Source: Lamellibrachia columna
Lineage: Eukaryota > Annelida > Polychaeta > Sabellida > Siboglinidae
Direction of reading: 5' to 3'
DNA length: 64,000 nt
Assembly (NCBI GenBank): GCA_963662155.1
Contig: OY759274.1
Span: 45,555,565 to 45,619,564, forward strand
The notes under the pieces are model-generated. The model had not been told where the DNA came from. It was given only the letters and a program-made list of their open reading frames with translations, and made no database searches. Both the position numbers and the translations under genes were made by a program. Of this stretch, positions 45,690 through 56,939 are shown one piece after another. How positions within the stretch are numbered: position 1 is the first letter of the stretch; each line of letters begins with the position of its first letter.

Positions 45690-45856
45690 TGTGAAAAAGG
45701 CTTTAGTATCATCACCTTGCAACAACTAGGTGACAAAAGGCTTTAGTATCATCACCTTGCAACAACTAGGTGACAAAAGGCTTTAGTATCATCACCTTGC
45801 AACAACTAGGTGACAAAAGGCTTTAGTATCATCACCTTGCAACAACTAGGTGACAA
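45690..45856. repeat. Minisatellite, 40-bp unit, 4 identical copies
   Basis: aaaaggctttagtatcatca + ccttgcaacaactaggtgac. It lies about 60 nt upstream (sense) of the splice acceptor at 45634; each unit in sense orientation carries gatactaaag, a branch-point-like sequence. Confidence 0.95.
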
Positions 45857-46773
45857 CTGACATGAACATGTTGTTAATTACACAGTGACACTGACAGAGA
45901 CTATCAGTGTCATTGACACAATTATACAGAGAAACCATCACTGAAAAGAAGTCAGCCACACACTGGCAAAAGATGTGAGCAATGCACTGACACAGACATT
46001 GTCAGTGACACTGACATAGGAATTGTCATTGACACCGACATACAAATTGTCATTGAGCCTGAAACAGTACCGGTAATATAGTGGAGAAATTAAAGATGCT
46101 AAAACACAGTATTGTCATGTTTTGACAAATTCCAATATAAACGCAATTACATTTTGTCACAAAAAGTTGATAATGTTAATTCCAATATTCTAGTTCCTTT
46201 TTTTTACCAATTATCTTTTCTTTAAATAGCTTGGTTCCCTCCAACTGTAAATTGATCAGATCTCTATAGGATAAACATGCACATATAGTAAACACAATTG
46301 CAACAACATGCACTGCATGTGTGCAACATTGAACAAATATATATGTATTTAGATCTGTGAAAGATGTATATTTAATATGTGCATAAAATACTATCCTTAT
46401 TATATACTTACTGGTGTGTGCACAATTACTGGTGTGTTCAGTCTATCTGACATAGCTACGTTGACAACACATGGCAAAAACAGCCAAGTTAGTAACACAA
46501 TCAATAACCACTGAATAGGTTAACCAATACTGAACAGTAAGATGTAATATGACTGCTATACAAGTAACCAGCATAATAGATACTAGCTTTTTGTAAGACA
46601 CCTGATGTACACTGCATTATAAAAGAACTGTACAGTGCTGCCACCTACTGAGTGAATACAAACTACTTGTCCATGTCAAGCAGTGCTAAAAACACTAGCG
46701 ACACTATACTATGACTCATCATAATAATATCTTCAGAGGATTGTCTTTACAATTACACTTAAATAGTATAGTA
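45857..46773. other. Intron, nothing recognised
   Basis: Contains irregular gtcattgacac/actgacatag repeats around 45880-46060 only. Confidence 0.35.
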
Positions 46774-47155
46774 ATGGACAGGGATGCTTGCAATACTTAT
46801 AAAAGTATTGCAGTACTTTACTGCTCTATAATAATACAGTATATAGCACCATTTTAATATAGTTTAGTACATTTTGGTTAGGTATTACACAATGTTTCAG
46901 TTGCAAGGACAAGATAAATACTTTGATCATATTGTGGTTTCTTATGGGGAATAAAGCATATAATAAATTAAAACTATTGAACAAATAAACAGACATTGTT
47001 ATAAAACAATACTTTTGAAAGTATTACCAATACTGGTAATAGGATATTGCAAATTTCAAAACACATTGCAAATACTTACTTTGCAATACTCAAAATTGCA
47101 TATTGGAATACTACAACATGCAATACTCTGACTACTGCGTGCAACTGTAGCAATG
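46774..47155. mobile_element. MITE candidate (GCAATACTT family)
   Basis: Ends cagggatgcttgcaatactt and (reverse complement) cagttgcacgcagtagtcag then agtattgcatg; inner gtattgc / gcaatac inverted motifs throughout. A fragment occurs at 1908-2010. hAT-like by its CAG ends (inference). Confidence 0.5.
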
Positions 47156-47464
47156 GGTGTGTAAAGAAGGCATCAGTATTCCTTAAATGGATGCCTTGTG
47201 TCTGATAGCTAAGTTAACGACACAATCAAGCGGCAGAGAATAATACAAAGTCTGCTGTTGGAATATTATTACTATCCAAAAGTGCAGACTTTGTCATATC
47301 TGTGTTTATGTTCATGGTTAGTTCTCAAAAATAACATTACTATTTGTCTGCTGTCTGTCTCGGCTGTTCAACAAGAGTTATATGAAGAGTTCACTCACAC
47401 CATAGCAAACCACTGACTAGGTGACAACTGCTCAACATCTAAACTAAGAGTCAGCCACATAATA

Positions 47465-47535
47465 ATAAAAAAATTTATATTGTGCAGTTTTCTTGAAAGT
47501 TCAATGCACACAATGCATAAAGTAAAAAATAGTAA
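47465..47535 (+). repeat. Dispersed repeat F, copy 2
   Basis: tttatattgtgcagttttct, tgaaagttcaatgcac; copy 1 at about 25728-25790. Confidence 0.5.
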
Positions 47536-47618
47536 ATACAAAGCATATAATTATACATAGAAAATCCATATAAAACAATGATAAAACTTATAAAAATTTA
47601 TGTTAAGGCATACTAATG

Positions 47619-47621
<3 letters not shown>

Positions 47622-47692
<71 letters not shown>
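47622..47692. repeat. (TA)n microsatellite, about 35 units
   Basis: Uninterrupted TA dinucleotides. Confidence 0.98.
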
Positions 47693-47694
<2 letters not shown>

Positions 47695-48202
47695 ATAAAA
47701 CATTTGAAAAAAACTAGCTAAATACAATTATTTGCAAATTTGTATTTTGGATCATATGAAGATCAACTATGTTAATGTGTATTCTTTCATAAATATGCAG
47801 TTTTATCAAATTAAAATTTTATTTTTCATATCTTTATGTGCAAGGGATCCTAATGTCATTGACATGTTCATAAGATGCCAGCCATCCACTAGAAACTTAC
47901 ATCTGGGCCACCATAAGTACCTTACTCCTCCAATATGACACTGTTCAAAAATACTGTGAGCAATAAATTGCTAAAAATGCTGCAGTGCTTAAAATCCTGC
48001 ATTTCATACATATGAAGGTAAATTAGCGATTGTGAACTGATGTCAAACAGGAGGCCAAAAACAAAGTGAGGTAGAGAAGGCACACTGCATCTGTATGGGC
48101 CACTAAGGCACTATGCATGAAGAGGAATTAGTAAAAGGTAACGTAAAATTAGTGATCCACCTCCAGAAAGTGGAAGAGTTGGTAACATTAGATGTGACTC
48201 AC

Positions 48203-48303
48203 CAGGGGTTGTGTCTGCCATCTGGTGACTGTGTGGAGCGACACGCGGTCACTGTTAATGGCTACAACAGGTGAGCTTAAAGAGGGGCACGCAGTGGGTG
48301 ACA
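48203..48303 (-). CDS. APBB2-like: Alternative first coding exon of the APBB gene (start at 48221; 5' UTR 48222-48303)
   Basis: Acceptor (ttgcttacag) at 48304 and a strong donor (CCCTG|gtgagt) bracket a 101-nt exon. It holds an ATG at 48221-48219 reading MADTTP and ending in phase 1; an in-frame TGA lies upstream in the same exon. The phase-1 end matches the exon at 29644-29907, giving MADTTP-D-VALMRD. It does not fit the intervening exon 45438-45633: joining to that exon makes a 31-codon frame ending in TGA just past the ATG at 45576. I infer either an alternative N-terminus or a 5' UTR exon carrying an upstream ORF. The acceptor implies at least one more noncoding exon further upstream. Splice signals are good; the coding role is unproven. 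Confidence 0.5.
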
Positions 48304-48453
48304 CTGTAAGCAACACAAACAAACCAGTATCAACAGAAGGAAACAAACTGAACACAAACAGAAAAAATAATGTTTGAGCAAAACATGATCTTTAACCACT
48401 TAATATTTTTGGAAATACATGATTTGGCAATGAGTTAATATTTACAACATATA

Positions 48454-49333
48454 TAGCAAGGTTGGGTTAAGTTGTAATTTGTAATTAAAACTCCATCCTC
48501 AACTGATTTAGCCTATCACAAATCTGGTTCGCTGATGTCCAAATATGGAGTGTGTGAATAGCTTAAGTAATATCCACAGTCGATTTAATGAAAAAATGTG
48601 TATTTTTGTTCAAATGATAAAAAGAATTGACTTTAGTCATTAGATCTGGTAAGGCTCAAAAAAGTGGATATCCAAAGTATGAAACACTGTGCGGGTCAAT
48701 GCCAATGATGGGCATGACCTCCATCCTCTTGCCGATCACATGACAAAGTTAAATAATTTCACCAAGGGTTAAATTCGTGAATTTTCAGCATTTCCATTTT
48801 CACTTGACTTAATGTTTGACCAAACATTAAGTAATTTAATAGTTTGTCTGATGATTTCACAAAAACTACATACAAAAGTTGCACAAACGAGCTATTATGT
48901 TGCATTGGATACAAAAAAGGTTTGATTTTTCGTAAAATTTATTTTAAATGAGACTAACAAAAAAATCTAATTGTGGAGGGATGTTTATTTACTCTTACAG
49001 CACAACTGTAATTAATTTTTTTAGGACAATGTTATTGTAACTGAACTTTTATGAGGCTGTGTAACTGACCATTTTAATTGACAATTGAAACAGAACTGAA
49101 ATAAGAATGCAGGAATTCACCTAAACAGGAGCAGTAGTGATTCGTGTCATTTTCTTTTATAAAAAAATTTTTGTACTCAACCAATGAATTATTGCAATCA
49201 ATCTTCTATGAAGCATAGTAATTGATTTTTGTAACCGATGTAATTGTAATTGATTTATTTGAAGCACTGTAGTGTAATTTAGCTTTTACGATACTGTTTA
49301 ATTAACCATTGCAACTGACCCCAACCTTGGTAC
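48454..49333. mobile_element. Larger hAT-like element with internal dispersed repeats A and B
   Basis: Terminal inverted repeats: left tagcaaggttgggttaagtt, right (reverse complement) taccaaggttggggtcagtt. The interior holds repeat A (48505-48560, reverse) and repeat B (48830-48985), both of which occur alone elsewhere (5441, 24009, 10900), so those are probably fragments of this element. No transposase frame seen. Confidence 0.55.
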
Positions 49334-49339
49334 AGGATA

Positions 49340-50125
49340 CTGTTTCACTGCAATTAAAGATTGACAAATCAATCTTCACTTTTGAAGGTGAAATATAGTC
49401 TTTCACTCGATGATTTATTGGCGTCAACTTCCCAATTCATGCCATTTCTGACAGAAAATGTACTGCAGCAATAAAGAATAAAACATATAAAGTACAACAC
49501 TATTCATTTAGATGTACATTGAGATTGAAAAACTCTGAGAATTTGGGCATTTTAATTTTATATACGAAACCACCAAATACCTGCATATCAGTTAACCTAT
49601 GAAAATTACTGTACCTTTGCTGTAAATGAACAGCAACAATTTATGTTTATCATCTAATTTATTTGGAAGAAAAAACTGCCTACATTGTGTTGCAAAGCTT
49701 CTAAATATATTTCTAGTTTCAGTTAGGGTTCTAAAACAAAACATCAGGCAGCACATCCCAACCTATGGGCACTGGAGCAGTGTCTTCTACACTGAGCAAA
49801 CAGGGTCTGAAGGAGGCAGAGCTACTTCAATGAGACATTGACACTGCTTTGATCTCCTAGGCCAGCCCCCATGGCTACATCAACATGACCTGGCAGTCAG
49901 CCAGCTTGTTGTCACATCAAAGGAATTTATTTATGCTAAAACATATTGTTTTGTCTTTGGCTAATGACCTATCAATTATTTATCTACTGTGGAATCAAGA
50001 GCATTCCTACAATGTACATCATTTGAACAAAAACAATGCCTATGCAAAAGATCATTCTAACAGAGATCAGGATTGCTTCTGTTGTCAGGCGGAAAGTTAT
50101 TGCGCTTCTGTTAGAACACCTTTTT
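49340..50125. other. 5' region, nothing recognised
   Basis: No exon with good splice signals found. Confidence 0.3.
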
Positions 50126-50129
50126 GGCA

Positions 50130-50800
50130 ACAATGGCAGACAGGCATGTTTCAGTTTCAACACACATCATGGCAACTGCATCAGAAAGGTGTGTTTCTGT
50201 TTCAAGACATCATGGCAACTATGTGAGACAGGTGTGTTTCTGCTGCAACACATATCAGGCAAACATGTCAGACAGGTGTGATTCTGTTGCAACACATCAT
50301 GGCAACCGTATCAGACAGGTGCCTTTTTGTTGCAACACATATCATGGCAACTGTGTCAGACAGGTGTGTTTCTGTTGCAACACATATCATGGCAACCATG
50401 TCAGAAAGGTGTGTTTCTGTTGCAACACATATCATGGCAACTGTGTCAGACAGGTGTGTTTCTGTTGCAACACATATCATGGCAACCATGTCAGAAAGGT
50501 GTGTTTCTGTTGCAACACATATCATGGCAACTGTGTCAGAAAGGTGTGTTTCTGTTGCAACACATATCATGGCAACCATGTCAGAAAGGTGTGTTTCTGT
50601 TGCAACACATATCATGGCAACCATGTCAGAAAGGTGTGTTTCTGTTGCAACACATATCATGGCAACTGTGTCAGACAGGTGTGTTTCTGTTGCAACACAT
50701 ATCATGGCAACCATGTCAGAAAGGTGTGTTTCTGTTGCAACACATATCATGGCAACCATGTCAGACAGGTGTGTTTCTGTTGCAACACACATATGAAATG
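50130..50800. repeat. Minisatellite, 45-bp unit, about 14 copies
   Basis: ggtgtgtttctgttgcaaca + catatcatggcaaccatgtc + agaaa; alternation of accatg/actgtg and agaaagg/agacagg variants along the array. Confidence 0.96.
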
Positions 50801-50809
50801 TGAGACAGA

Positions 50810-51195
50810 TGTACAAACATGTGTTGTACTCCAGTGATAACAATGTATTGTGCTACAACTCCTGTTACATGCTGCTGTGCAGAAAGAACAAACACTGCAG
50901 CTGAAGCAACATTCCAACACACCAAATGTCATTAGTGATAAATGTCCACCTGGTAACCAGGTCAATGATGGGACAGTCAAGTATTACATTGTGGCTGGTT
51001 GGGATTAAGACTAATGGCTGCCACTCACAGACAGAAGTTGTGGCACTGATCAAATCATACACCTGCCCATGAACTGACAGGCCTTTTATCTGTCACACAC
51101 TCTGTGGTCAGAATGACTAATTGGCTTAGTCCTGATTAGTCATTCAATCACAGTCCTTCTCTTCAAGAGATAGAGCTCAAGGCTACTCACAGACA
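50810..51195. other. Non-repetitive stretch, nothing recognised
   Basis: No convincing feature. Confidence 0.3.
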
Positions 51196-51199
51196 TGCT

Positions 51200-52440
51200 G
51201 CACATTCAATGTCAGTGTGACTGACTGGCTGGCTGGTGCCATACATTCAATGTCAGTGTGACTGACTGGCTGGCTGGTGCCATACATTCAATGTCAGTGT
51301 GACTGACTGGCTGGCTGGTGCCATACATTCAATGTCAGTGTGACTGGTTGGCTGGTGTCATACATTCAATGTCAGTGTGACTGACTGGCTGACTGGTGCC
51401 ATACATTCAATGTCAGTGTGACTGACTGGCTGGCTGGTGCCATACATTCAATGTCAGTGTGACTGGTTGGCTGGTGTCATACATTCAATGTCAGTGTGAC
51501 TGACTGGCTGGCTGGTACCATACATTCAATGTCAGTGTGACTGGTTGGCTGGTGCCATACATTCAATGTCAGTGTGACTGACTGGCTGACTGGTGCCATA
51601 CATTCAATGTCAGTGTGACTGGCTGGCTGGTGCCATACATTCAATGTCAGTGTGACTGGCTGGCTGGTGCCATACATTCAATGTCAGTGTGACTGACTGG
51701 CTGACTGGTGCCATACATTCAATGTCAGTGTGACTGGCTGGCTGGTGCCATACATTCAATGTCAGTGTGACTGACTTGCTGGCTGGTGCCATACATTCAA
51801 TGTCAGTGTGACTGGCTGGCTGGTGCCATACATTCAATGTCAGTGTGACTGGCTGGCTGGTGCCATACATTCAATGTCAGTGTGACTGACTGGCTGGCTG
51901 GTGCCATACATTCAATGTCAGTGTGACTGACTGGCTGGCTGGTGCCATACATTCAATGTCAGTGTGACTGGCTGGCTGGTGCCATACATTCAATGTCAGT
52001 GTGACTGACTGACTGGCTGGTGCCATACATTCAATGTCAGTGTGACTGACTGGCTGGCTGGTGCCATACATTCAATGTCAGTGTGACTGGCTGGCTGGTG
52101 CCATACATTCAATGTCAGTGTGACTGACTGACTGGCTGGTGCCATACATTCAATGTCAGTGTGACTGACTGACTGGCTGGTGCCATACATTCAATGTCAG
52201 TGTGACTGACTGGCTGGCTGGTGCCATACATTCAATGTCAGTGTGACTGACTGGCTGGCTGGTGCCATACATTCAATGTCAGTGTGACTGGCTGGCTGGT
52301 GCCATACATTCAATGTCAGTGTGACTGGCTGGCTGGTGCCATACATTCAATGTCAGTGTGACTGGCTGGCTGGTGCCATACATTCAATGTCAGTGTGACT
52401 GGCTGGCTGGTGCCATACATTCAATGTCAGTGTGACTGAT
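51200..52440. repeat. Minisatellite, 41/37-bp unit, about 32 copies
   Basis: attcaatgtcagtgtgactg then 2-4 copies of ctgg/ctga, then tgccatac. Unit length changes in 4-nt steps through the internal tetranucleotide. Confidence 0.96.
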
Positions 52441-52444
52441 CCCA

Positions 52445-53175
52445 GACATCCGAATACATGTGTCATCACTAACTGTATTTGTGAGAAGGCTAGAACCAGG
52501 ACGTATGAGGGCAATTGTGATGTCACAGAGCAAACATCAGCCTCTGGTTCTATTGATTCCGTGCTCCAGAAATAGACGTCCCACACAATATATCAGTCTG
52601 CGCATCATCCCAAGGCTCTCAGAGACCAAGAGGACAGGACAGAAACAAATGATGCCAGCATACCTTAGTTGACATGTTCACAATCTCTGAAATGTTACAT
52701 ATATTGTCACCAACAGTCCATATGCTGCAGTGACTCTGTCCTTGTCTGTCCAAACAAACTGTCTGTATGTCACTCTATGATCCCAGCTCCAGCCGACTTC
52801 TAGAAAATATGAGAAATAAATAAGCGCAAAAGCTGCAATGGCCTATCTGAGTACTGAATGGCCTGCCACAGACGAGGCATGGTGCCACGCTGTCTCGTTG
52901 CCATGGTAATGCATGCATTCACCTGCACGTTTGATCTGATGCGACAGACCATCCTGTTCACTGCTGAATCAGTGTCGGCACTGACATGTCACACAGTACT
53001 AAGTACTTCTTGTGTTACTGGTGCGTGCATGTTCAGTGACACTAAGTGCATCCTGTATCATTTGTGGCACCAGCCTGACAAGGAGTAGTCATTTCAGAGA
53101 AACTAAGTTCATTTTATGTCACTAATGAATGTTGTTGTCACTGCCATGACATAATAATAATTCAGATAATAAATA
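52445..53175. other. Non-repetitive stretch between two arrays, nothing recognised
   Basis: Short chance frames only. Confidence 0.3.
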
Positions 53176-53199
53176 CATTTTGTGTAACTAATGAATAAA

Positions 53200-56052
53200 T
53201 TACATTACTGACACGAGTGACTGTATCCTGGTGTTCTTACACTTACATCATTACTGACACGAGCGACTGTATCCTGGTGTTCTTACACTTACATCATTAC
53301 TGACACGAGCGACTGTATCCTGGTGTTCTTACACTTACATCGTTACTGACACGAGCGACTGTATCCTGGTGTTCTTACACTTACATCGTTACTGACACAA
53401 GCGACTGTATCCTGGTGTTCTTACACTTACATCATTACTGACACGAGCGACTGTATCCTGGTGTTCTTACACTTACATCATTACTGACACGAGCGACTGT
53501 ATCCTGGTGTTCTTACACTTACATCGTTACTGACACGAGCGACTGTATCCTGGTGTTCTTACACTTACATCGGTACTGACACGAGCGACTGTATCCTGGT
53601 GTTCTTACACTTACATCATTACTGACACGAGCGACTGTATCCTGGTGTTCTTACACTTACATCGTTACTGACACGAGCGACTGTATCCTGGTGTTCTTAC
53701 ACTTACATCGGTACTGACACGAGCGACTGTATCCTGGTGTTCTTACACTTACATCATTACTGACACGAGCGACTGTATCCTGGTGTTCTTACACTTACAT
53801 CGTTACTGACACGAGCGACTGTATCCTGATGTTCTTACACTTACATCGGTACTGACACGAGCGACTGTATCCTGGTGTTCTTACACTTACATCATTGCTG
53901 ACACGAGCGACTGTATCCTGGTGTTCTTACACTTACATCGTTGCTGACACGAGCGACTGTATCCTGGTGTTCTTACACTTACATCGTTGCTGACACGAGC
54001 GACTGTATCCTGGTGTTCTTACACTTACATCGTTACTGACACGAGCGACTGTATCCTGGTGTTCTTACACTTACATCGTTACTGACACGAGCGACTGTAT
54101 CCTGGTGTTCTTACACTTACATCGTTACTGACACGAGCGACTGTATCCTGGTGTTCTTACACTTACATCGTTACTGACACGAGCGACTGTATCCTGGTGT
54201 TCTTACACTTACATCGTTACTGACACGAGCGACTGTATCCTGGTGTTCTTACACTTACATCGTTACTGACACGAGCGACTGTATCCTGGTGTTCTTACAC
54301 TTACATCGTTACTGACACGAGCGACTGTATCCTGGTGTTCTTACACTTACATCGTTACTGACACGGGCGACTGTATCCTGGTGTTCTTACACTTACATCG
54401 TTACTGACACGAGCGACTGTATCCTGGTGTTCTTTCACTTACATCGTTACTGACACGAGCGACTGTATCCTGATGTTCTTACACTTACATCGTTACTGAC
54501 ACGAGCGACTGTATCCTGGTGTTCTTACACTTACATCGTTACTGACACGAGCGACTGTATCCTGGTGTTCTTACACTTACATCGTTACTGACACGAGCGA
54601 CTGTATCCTGGTGTTCTTACACTTACATCGTTGCTGACACGAGGGACTGTATCCTGGTGTTCTTACACTTACATCAATACTGACACGAGCGACTGTATCC
54701 TGGTGTTCTTACACTTACATCGTTACTGACACGAGCGACTGTATCCTGGTGTTCTTACACTTACATCAATACTGACACGAGCGACTGTATCCTGGTGTTC
54801 TTACACTTACATCGTTACTGACACGAGCGACTGTATCCTGGTGTTCTTACACTTACATCGTTACTGACACGAGCGACTGTATCCTGGTGTTCTTACACTT
54901 ACATCGTTACTGACACGAGCGACTGTATCCTGGTGTTCTTACACTTACATCGTTACTGACACGAGCGACTGTATCCTGGTGTTCTTACACTTACATCGTT
55001 ACTGACACGAGCGACTGTATCCTGGTGTTCTTACACTTACATCAATACTGACACGAGCGACTGTATCCTGGTGTTCTTACACTTACATCGTTACTGACAC
55101 GAGCGACTGTATCCTGGTGTTCTTACACTTACATCAATACTGACACGAGCGACTGTATCCTGGTGTTCTTACACTTACATCGTTACTGACACGAGCGACT
55201 GTATCCTGGTGTTCTTACACTTACATCGTTACTGACACGAGCGACTGTATCCTGGTGTTCTTACACTTACATCGTTACTGACACGAGCGACTGTATCCTG
55301 GTGTTCTTACACTTACATCGTTACTGACACGAGCGACTGTATCCTGGTGTTCTTACACTTACATCGTTACTGACACGAGCGACTGTATCCTGGTGTTCTT
55401 ACACTTACATCGTTGCTGACACGAGTGACTGTATCCTGGTGTTCTTACACTTACATCAATACTGACACGAGCGACTGTATCCTGGTGTTCTTACACTTAC
55501 ATCGTTACTGACACGAGCGACTGTATCCTGGTGTTCTTACACTTACATCAATACTGACACGAGCGACTGTATCCTGGTGTTCTTACACTTACATCGTTAC
55601 TGACACGAGCGACTGTATCCTGGTGTTCTTACACTTACATCGTTACTGACACGAGCGACTGTATCCTGGTGTTCTTACACTTACATCAATACTGACACGA
55701 GCAACTGTATCCTGGTGTTCTTACACTTACATCGTTACTGACACGAGCGACTGTATCCTGGTGTTCTTACACTTACATCGTTGCTGACACGAGCGACTGT
55801 ATCCTGGTGTTCTTACACTTACATCGTTACTGACACGAGCGACTGTATCCTGGTGTTCTTACACTTACATCAATACTGACACGAGCAACTGTATCCTGGT
55901 GTTCTTACACTTACATCGTTACTGACACGAGCGACTGTATCCTGGTGTTCTTACACTTACATCGTTACTGACACGAGCAACTGTATCCTGGTGTTCTTAC
56001 ACTTACATCGTTACTGACACGAGCAACTGTATCCTGGTGTTCTTACACTCAC
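53200..56052. repeat. Very large, homogeneous minisatellite, 46-bp unit, about 61 copies
   Basis: Unit ttactgacacgagcgactgt + atcctggtgttcttacactt + acatcg. Most variation is at one dinucleotide/trinucleotide site (atcgtt, atcatt, atcggt, atcaat) and one A/G (gttactg/gttgctg). Confidence 0.97.
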
Positions 56053-56129
56053 AACATGTTTGAACACTTGAACATATGTTAAAAAAATAGCTGGCAGACC
56101 AATTATTGTCAACATGCCAATAATGCTGA

Positions 56130-56345
56130 ACTTGGTGCATTAGTTTAAATGGAAGGTGTCTATGCCTGGGGAAGTAAGACACCCCATGCAGTTGAATTAG
56201 TTTAAATGGAAGGTGTCTATGCCTGGGGAAGTAAGACACCCCATGCAGTTGAATTAGTTTAAATGGAAGGCCCTTGCCGTGTCAACATGCCAATAATGCT
56301 GAACTTGGTGCATTAGTTTAAATGGAAGGCCCTTGCCGTGTAACC
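56130..56345. repeat. Tandem duplications (56-57 bp and larger) of a SINE head
   Basis: ttagtttaaatggaaggtgt and ttagtttaaatggaaggccc alternate; ctatgcctggggaagtaaga ... catgcagtt appears twice here and again at 56553-56590. Confidence 0.88.
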
Positions 56346-56545
56346 CGAAAGTTCTGGGTTCAATGTCAATGGTTTGTATTGCATTCTTAATTGAGATCTG
56401 CTGATTACTAGTTCTGACAAGTGTTCCAGCCACTCATTTCATAAACACCAGGGTACAACTTGTCAACTCATCCAGCAGCAGATACAGGGGAATGAGGCGG
56501 AAATATATGAGAAATATAGAAGAAACTAAAAGTCCCAGATTCAAC
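56305..56545 (+). mobile_element. tRNA-derived SINE
   Basis: A-box-like tagtttaaatgg, tRNA-like middle aaggcccttgccgtgtaacc and B-box-like gttctgggttcaatgtc, followed by a non-tRNA body. The A-box half is duplicated upstream. Confidence 0.65.
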
Positions 56546-56651
56546 CTTCACGGTGTCTATGCCTGGGGAAGTAAAACACCCCATGCAGTTGGTATGTGTG
56601 CAACCATTAGTGGACTCACACCTTTATATGTGTGATAACACTCCACTATGC

Positions 56652-56790
56652 AGGATGTACCACGACAGGGTGTACCACGACAGGATGTACCACGACAGGA
56701 TGTACCATGACAGGATGTACCACGACAGGATGTACCACGACAGGATGTACCACGACAGGATGTACCACGACAGGATGTACCACGACAAAC
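56652..56790. repeat. Minisatellite, 15-bp unit (gtaccacgacaggat), 9 copies
   Basis: Nearly perfect; open frames through it on both strands are artefacts of the 15-nt period. Confidence 0.95.
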
Positions 56791-56827
56791 TGCCAGCGAA
56801 TGAAATGACTGAACCATGGCCATTGTC

Positions 56828-56932
56828 TCAGATAGTGACTAAATGACATTAGATAGTGACTAAATGACATCAGATAGTGATTAAATGACATCAGATAGTG
56901 ATTAAATGACATCAGATAGTGCCTAAATGACA
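56828..56932. repeat. Minisatellite, 21-bp unit, 5 copies
   Basis: gacatcagatagtgattaaa + t. Confidence 0.95.
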
Positions 56933-56939
56933 GGGGTGT

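Larger units (their letters stand above)
2356..48303 (-). other. APBB2-like: Whole gene model: Fe65/APBB-family adaptor (WW + PTB1 + PTB2), 17 coding exons plus an alternative first coding exon
   Basis: Known of the family: Fe65 proteins are intracellular adaptors. PTB2 binds the cytoplasmic tail of APP-type receptors, PTB1 binds LRP-type receptors and Tip60, and the WW domain binds proline-rich partners; they act at membranes and in the nucleus. Seen here: exons, all on the minus strand, join with compatible phases at every junction. With the 45438-45576 start they total 2592 nt, a clean frame of 863 residues ending TAA. The order is acidic/serine-rich N-terminus, WW at about residues 426-455, PTB1 about 525-660, PTB2 about 709-826 and a basic tail. 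Introns are up to about 15 kb and packed with minisatellites. Which vertebrate paralogue is closest is uncertain; N-terminal blocks favour APBB2. Transcription start, 5' UTR exons above 48303 and the poly(A) site are not resolved. Confidence 0.92.

Noticed and set aside
50124..50843. 237- and 191-codon frames
   Set aside because: 45-bp array translated on both strands (15-residue period); no independent evidence.
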